DNA from: Xanthoparmelia taractica
Taxonomy: Eukaryota > Ascomycota > Lecanoromycetes > Lecanorales > Parmeliaceae
NCBI GenBank assembly: GCA_033085395.1
Contig: MU853182.1
Span: forward strand, 298,756 to 362,755
Length of the DNA: 64,000 bases
Direction of reading: 5' to 3'
This document shows positions 58,391 to 64,000 of this stretch, in pieces (the first letter of the stretch is position 1; every line of letters begins with the position of its first letter). The position numbers and the translations under genes were made by a program. The notes beneath the pieces are model-generated. The model was given only the letters and a program-made list of their open reading frames with translations, ran no database searches and was not told the origin of the DNA.

Positions 58391-60971
58391 TTAGCCCAAA
58401 CCTGACCTGCTAGTCTTTACCACTTGCGCCACGGGCTGCACAAGACCTCTGCTATTGTTCCGAGCACCGAGTGCTGTGCCGGTACTCCAGCCCATTCTCT
58501 CCAACATTGTCCTCCCTCGGTTCTCCTGACCAATCTCGGGAGCCGCGGCCCCAACAACCTCACCGTCTCTATACGAAACTCCAGCGCCGGCAGCTGCACT
58601 ACGGCGATCCCTTTGTGCGAGGGCACCCGTCCTTCTTACTCTGTCAATGCGCGGAAGGAAGCGTCGCGAAGACAACAAAGACTCCGCGGCCTTCAAGGTA
58701 TCCTCGTTGTACTGAATCGTTCGAGAAGTCCTGTGGAGAATAGGAAATCGAGATCTACCGCTGCCAGTCGATTTAGACTTCAATTTGAAGACGCTGGCAA
58801 TTTCATGCACGATTTTGCGTTCTTCCTGAGCCATGGGGGGAAGCGGCAGACTGGATTACCATCAATGCTGACGATAAGCCGTACCACTGGAGAGACATAC
58901 CTATCCATTGATGAGAGAAGGAAATCCATAATCTCCTTTTTTACCTCAGTTATCGAAATGCCCTCGGGGTACTTGGCCTTCAAATCAGTTTTGTGTTTTT
59001 TACCTAAGAGTCCTTGGGCCCGAAGCTCTTGCCGCTCCTGCTTCCGCATCTTCTTCTTGATCCTATCCTTCTCCCAAGCCGTACGTATCGAGTGCTCGAG
59101 CTCGGAGTCAGACAGCTCCATTGACAGTTTTCCACGCCGCCCCTTGGGTCTTCTACGCAGGCTCGGTCTCTGTTGGTCCAAGACATCAAAGCCCTTGTAA
59201 GGGTCTTGGTCGAGAACATCCGCGAACGTTGTTGCGGAAGGGAAATGAGACCGGGACCGCTTCGTTTTCTTTGACCTGGAAGCTCCTCGCTGAGTCATTG
59301 CTCGTTCCCACAGCCCGTCGAGCTGAAGTTCCTCTTGGCTGTCTGTCCCGACATCACCCCCGTCAAAAGGCATCAGATCATCAGATCCCAGTCCGAGCTC
59401 CTCTTGCTTTGATAGTAATCTTGCTAATTGCTTGTCGGTCATACTTGCCTTCCTCCTTTTCTCCAGATCCTTTTCGTCTTCTTCGTCATCTAAGCGCTCC
59501 TGTAAGTCTTGTGCCACTTGCTCGTCTATTGTGAGATTTGCAACGGACACATCGCCACCGTTACGAAGATGATTCAGCTCCGCGTTGCTCTTGAAATCTT
59601 GAATCAATGTCCTGGCGCCTTGAGTCTTGAGTGAGCTAACAGGAAACCAGCGAGCGTCATCAACGGTGTAACCTGCCCCATCCACGAGATATTGCGCTCC
59701 AGATGGTCTTTCGCGTTTCGAAAGAACCTGTTCTATGCTTTCTAGAACCTCGTCCGATGTGCTCAGCTCATTGAAATTCTCTAAATCTGCGCTATCCCAT
59801 TCATCGGAATTCGTCATGGAATCTCTTTCCACATGCCCGGTTGTGAAAGATCCCACCTCGCCCTGCCATTTAGCAGTATCGGCACCAACAAGATCGCGTT
59901 CGTTGAGCATACATGTCTCAACAAAAGTCTCTAAGCCACCCTCATCGAGCAGATTTACTACATAGTCCTCCAAGATTCCTTCGTGTTTCATTTCTTTCCT
60001 TGAAGGTCTTCTACGCCTCTTTCGCCCAGATTTTGTTGCAATGATTTCCGAATCGCAGCTGGCATAACCTGGTGTCCTCTCTGAATCCGGCGCCAGGAAG
60101 CTTGATGGTCTGTGTTTCGGAGAAATTTCAATTCTTTGCGCTGTAGCGTCTATTGGGTCATCTATTATGGTGGACGCGGAGCCAGGATGTCCGGAAGGTT
60201 TTAAAACATGTAAGGCGTCTGACTTGCTCGATCGGGCGTCTGAAGTATGCTTCTGGTCGCCATTACCCCTTCTACCAGCAAAGACTATAACATCCCCACT
60301 CGAATCGGAGCCTGTAAGGGATAGTGAACGTCTCATTATGGGTGTCACAAGACTTGTATGCAACAGCTCAGCTGCACATTCTAGGTCGATAAAAGGAGTT
60401 TCATTGCTCCTTTCCACACTTCTAACGCCGCTTTCCACGTCGCTTCGCTTGAGCGCTGAGTCGAGTCCAGCCTCTAATTTAACCTGAGTGTTTGAGGCAG
60501 ATTGTAAGTCGTTTAATGTCATGTTTGACATCTGTGCATCTGGTGTCCTTGGGTACGCTGTCAGTAGATTCTCATCAGCCTTGCCGAATGAGCCGCTCCT
60601 TATTTGAAAGGAGCTCTTGCTGGCTTCGCTATTGATTTCGCTCTTTGGGATGACGGGATTGAGATCCTGGGCAGTAGAAGTGCCTGCGCTAATAAATGCA
60701 ACGCGAGAATAACGGAGTTTCGAATCTGCGTTCCACGAACGATGACGTTCTGTGTTACGAGCTTCTTCACTCAAAGAAAATTGTGTAAGCCGCAAAATTC
60801 CGCTCGAGACATGAGGATCGACCACTGACCATTGCTTTGTCTTGCACCAAGATAAGTGTCGTTCGTAGATGCCATGGAAGTAGCAGGTAAACCACCGCGA
60901 GCACCTGCTTTGCTTGAGGAAGGCCCACCTCCACCCTTGCTTCGCGCGCCGCCTCTACCCCTTCCCACCAT
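58391..60971 (-). CDS. sqs1: Sqs1/Pfa1-type G-patch protein (Prp43 cofactor)
   Basis: Sqs1 activates the helicase Prp43 through its G-patch and acts in 20S pre-rRNA processing and splicing. The start MVGRGRGGARSKGGGG (60971) is the usual Gly/Arg-rich N-terminus. The main exon carries FSLSEEARNTERHRSWNAD, a long acidic disordered region, then the segment RKQERQELRAQGLLGKKHK. The last intron is 58900-58851. The final exon (58850-58391) has an R3H-like region (RKIVHEIASVFKLKSKSTGS), an acidic-basic linker and a G-patch (RTMLERMGWSTGTALG) next to the C-terminus. The first intron is unresolved: the N-terminal frame and the main frame differ. The acceptor GGTCAG near 60830 fits phase, and the donor is one of several GGT codons 68-80 nt upstream. 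Confidence 0.85.
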
Positions 60972-63900
60972 CGAATAAGAGAAGGAACAGATCAATGAGC
61001 GGATGGCCCACAAGATCCTCGCACAGAATGAACTAAATGTATTGATTCTACTGCTCGGCCCCATAAATTTGTTGACCTGTAGGGTAGCCCTATGTAATCT
61101 TAGCGTCCTTCGGGGTACCGTGTTTGATTTGGACCAATGCGTTTTTATTTGGAAAGCTTGCTTTCTTTCTGGTTGCTGAAGTTGTGAAAGTGAGGATTTA
61201 AGCTCATTTAGTCTAGCCAATTAGATCGTTAGATTTCGCAAATTCTACGCTAAAATACTGCTTAATCCTCCTTTTTTGAGCTAAAGCACTGCTTAATGAA
61301 TTTATAAGACGGAACGTCTCAAATAGGAAGTATTATAGGGCTGAGCCTTGGAACAACAGTTTTCAACATTTATACAATCTGATTTCTTTATCGTTATATA
61401 CTATATGATACTAATATAGATAAGCAAAAATATAGATGTAGATATGCGCTTTCAAATGATGCTAGAATCTCTGAAATTGAACGGGTAACAACTATGATAT
61501 TTAGAAATCAAATCGAGGGCCTTGCGATCGTAGGTCGGTTAAAGTTCGAAGCCTCACGAAGCCTTACGATTAAGGCTATATAGCTCTTTTAAATTCTTCT
61601 ATATCACGATTATATCACTATTATAACCTCCCCTTATCAATCTATTTTTCTAGTAACTATTAGCAATCTCGATAATCGAGTGCGCTCGCGTATATCTTAT
61701 TAATCTTAGCGTTCTAATAATTCACTCGCCTTCTCGCCCGTCTCGCCTACGATCTCATATCCTTAATTAAAGCGAAAAATCCTAGGCGAATTAGATCCCA
61801 ATACTCTTATTAATAGTTTTAAACGAAAGAAGCAGAAGCATGGCCTAAGATATATCAATTAGCTCTTACGAAAGATAATAAAACTATTAAGAAGATGATA
61901 TCTACTCTTCGTATGCTAAGCCCGATGTGAATCAATATTGCTTCGGAGAAGAGTTTCCAGAGTATTCGTAGCTTATCTACTCAATTAAGCAGTCAATCTC
62001 ACACACGTTTTATTCATTTCTTAATAAAAATAGATAAAAAATAGGCGATATCTAAGGGAGCAAGAGACCTCTAAACGACGTTAATTGCGTCTACGAAAAG
62101 ATTCTTATTGATATCACGTTGGTCCAGCCGGGTTCGAGTTAGAACCCTGGCGGATCAAATTAATTGTAGTAATGGCTAGGCTAATCATCAAAAATCGGGG
62201 CTATTTGTGTGGTATTTGCAGTATCTATTTCATTACACCATAGGGTCTTTAAATACTAGTCACGTTGCTAGTAGATAGATAAAGAAAAATCATTCAAAAT
62301 ACGCCTGCAGTCGCGATATCACGTGACTCAGCAAGCTTTCCACTACTGGGTAGCCCGCGCCCCTAGCACATATTATTTGAACCATGTAAATCAAAATTCA
62401 CATATTCGGATTTATAAGTGTAAGGCGCTATTGCGCAATGAAGTAGCTATGAAATAAAGCATATAGCCTATGTAGATATCTAGCTAGCTATATGAGTTCA
62501 AATCCCGCCCTATAAACTATGGTATTGATAATAATAATGATGAAAATATGTGATGGTTGCCCTGGCTAGCTAGTAGTGAAAGTTAAAGAATAATCGAGTT
62601 ATTATTTAATTATTCGATTATTTAACTATTTAATATTTTAGATATTATTAACATTAAATTATTATTACTAGCTTATTATTTATTATTTACAAGTATAGAT
62701 CTATAAATTAAATTTATAATACTTACATTACTTTATATTAGTTCTAAGTATAGTAGAAATACACGTAATCATATACGACTATAGATTATATATAAGCTAT
62801 TTTCTTCTTTCTAGAGATATCACACATTATATATATATATATATTAGATATTAATCTTTCGTCTCGTAGTCTAATAATTTAAATTAGACGCTAATTACTT
62901 ACTTATAATAGCAAAGAATGTATAGTTAGTTGGGTGTCCGCGTCTATCTTTTATTCTTAGTTGAAAAAATCTATCTAAGTTAGCTAGTCAAGCACTTACG
63001 GTTTACCTTAGTCGATTTCTTAATTGACTTGATAAGTACGTTTTTATAATAATATTCATCGAAATAAAAGAAAAAGCGAGCGATCTCGCTTACTATTATA
63101 TATATATATTGAAATATATAGAAAAACCTTATATTCGTTAATAGTAATATATTAAAATTAACGAAAAGTTAATAATAGTAAGATCTTTTCGACGGTTAAA
63201 TTATATAGTTAGTATATTAGTTAGTATATAAACATCGAGTAGTAAATTAATAATAATAGTCACAATATAATTAATTCTTTATATTATAAAATAACGATTA
63301 TATATTATTATCTTCTTTTAATAATTATATAAACGTTATCGAGTAAAAAGAAACTATTTCTCGATTAATAATACTCGTTAAATATTTAAATATAGCGATA
63401 AAATAAGTAGATATAATATAAGTATTATTTAGATATAGTATTACTATAATACTAAGTGTGTTTTCTTAAATACTTTTATTTAATCTTAGATATTTAATTT
63501 ATAAAGATATTAATAAAGTAGCGATATTATACTTTCTAGAACGATCTCTTTCTTTTATAAATAAATTTAATTAAAAAGATAAAGATAAGATTATAGAAGT
63601 AAGTGTAAATATAGATATAATAGCTCGAGTCGAATTCTAGTTACTTTCTTCTTATATTTCTTTATTAACTTAGAAGTATTATTAAGATTCTTTATATTAT
63701 ATTACTAATTATATTTAGAATTATATTTCTTTTATCTTATTAGATATTTTATAGTTAAATTATATTCTTTCTTAATAATTCGATTATTAAAAAGTCGTTC
63801 GATTTCTAAATTAATAGTATTGTTATTATTAATAGAAATAGACGAGATATATTAAGATCGAGAGCGTTAAAAAGAACTATTTTATAACGTAAAATAAGAC

Positions 63901-64000
63901 TTTAATTATACTATTATAAAGACGAGATAAACTCTTTATTCTATAGAAATAGTAAGTCTATAAATAAGTTTATTTATCTTATTTACTATCTAAAAAGTAT
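60972..64000. other. sqs1 promoter, then AT-rich gene-free tail
   Basis: About 250 bp of ordinary promoter DNA are followed from about 61.2 kb by sequence that becomes extremely AT-rich, above all after 62.58 kb, with TA-dominated runs and no coding frames. It looks like repeat DNA eroded by RIP. Islands of normal composition remain at 61.5-61.6, 62.1-62.2 and 62.3-62.5 kb. I found no intact element and no telomeric array. Confidence 0.6.
62411..62516 (+). other. Possible degenerate tRNA-like relic
   Basis: TTTATAA (62411) and CTATAAA (62510-62516) could be acceptor strands. The segment GAGTTCAAATCCCGC resembles a T-arm in which G-to-A changes spoiled the 5' strand. No good D-arm or anticodon arm is seen. 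It may be a RIP-mutated tRNA gene or a tRNA-derived SINE end. Confidence 0.2.

Noticed and set aside
62120..62160. GGGTTCGAGTTAGAACCC as a tRNA T-arm
   Set aside because: Contains a B-box-like core, but the loop and stem spacing do not fit a T-arm and no other tRNA arms are present.

Overview
The window is nuclear DNA of a filamentous ascomycete (Pezizomycotina). The genes are split by many short introns (about 36 to 157 nt) with GT(R)NGT donors, CTRAY-type branch points and YAG acceptors. Every recognisable product is a typical fungal ortholog, and two AT-rich, gene-free stretches look like repeat relics eroded by RIP-type C-to-T mutation. I could not place the species more closely. I read about 21 protein genes on both strands. 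Nearly all gene models below were joined exon by exon so that phases and family motifs agree.

Layout: (1) 1-8.3 kb: the 5' part of swi1 (minus), a long intergenic region with an unusual tRNA-Ile(UAU) gene, rpt3 and the vacuolar aspartic protease. (2) 8.3-22.7 kb: atg26, fcp1, prefoldin subunit 3, a LETM1-like mitochondrial protein and nab3. (3) 22.7-27.7 kb: a gene-poor stretch with pieces of a decayed coding region. (4) 27.7-60.9 kb: dense housekeeping genes: rps28, a kinesin-10-like motor, utp6, a GGQ mitochondrial release-factor-like protein, smc6, cystathionine gamma-synthase, utp22, pom152, a UCH-type deubiquitinase, an orphan protein, an FBXO21-like F-box protein, a nested pair of inverted-repeat elements, jjj1 and sqs1. 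(5) 61.2-64 kb: an AT-rich, gene-free tail.

There is no biosynthetic or defence cluster. Several genes do share a process. Utp6, Utp22, eS28, Jjj1 and Sqs1 all belong to ribosome production, while Rpt3, the UCH hydrolase and the F-box protein belong to the ubiquitin-proteasome system. Three divergent pairs share short promoters (kinesin/utp6, release factor/smc6, cystathionine gamma-synthase/utp22), and two of these carry recognisable regulatory sites (MluI box, CACGTG).

The most unusual item is the tRNA-Ile(UAU) gene at 3835-3983. Besides the normal intron after position 37, its D-loop is interrupted by a 49-nt insert that has all the marks of a spliceosomal intron. Removing both inserts leaves a complete tRNA cloverleaf apart from one U-U apposition at 31/39. 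Next in interest are the nested inverted-repeat elements with telomere-like motifs at 54.56-55.98 kb and the near-perfect foldback at 16.79-16.85 kb.
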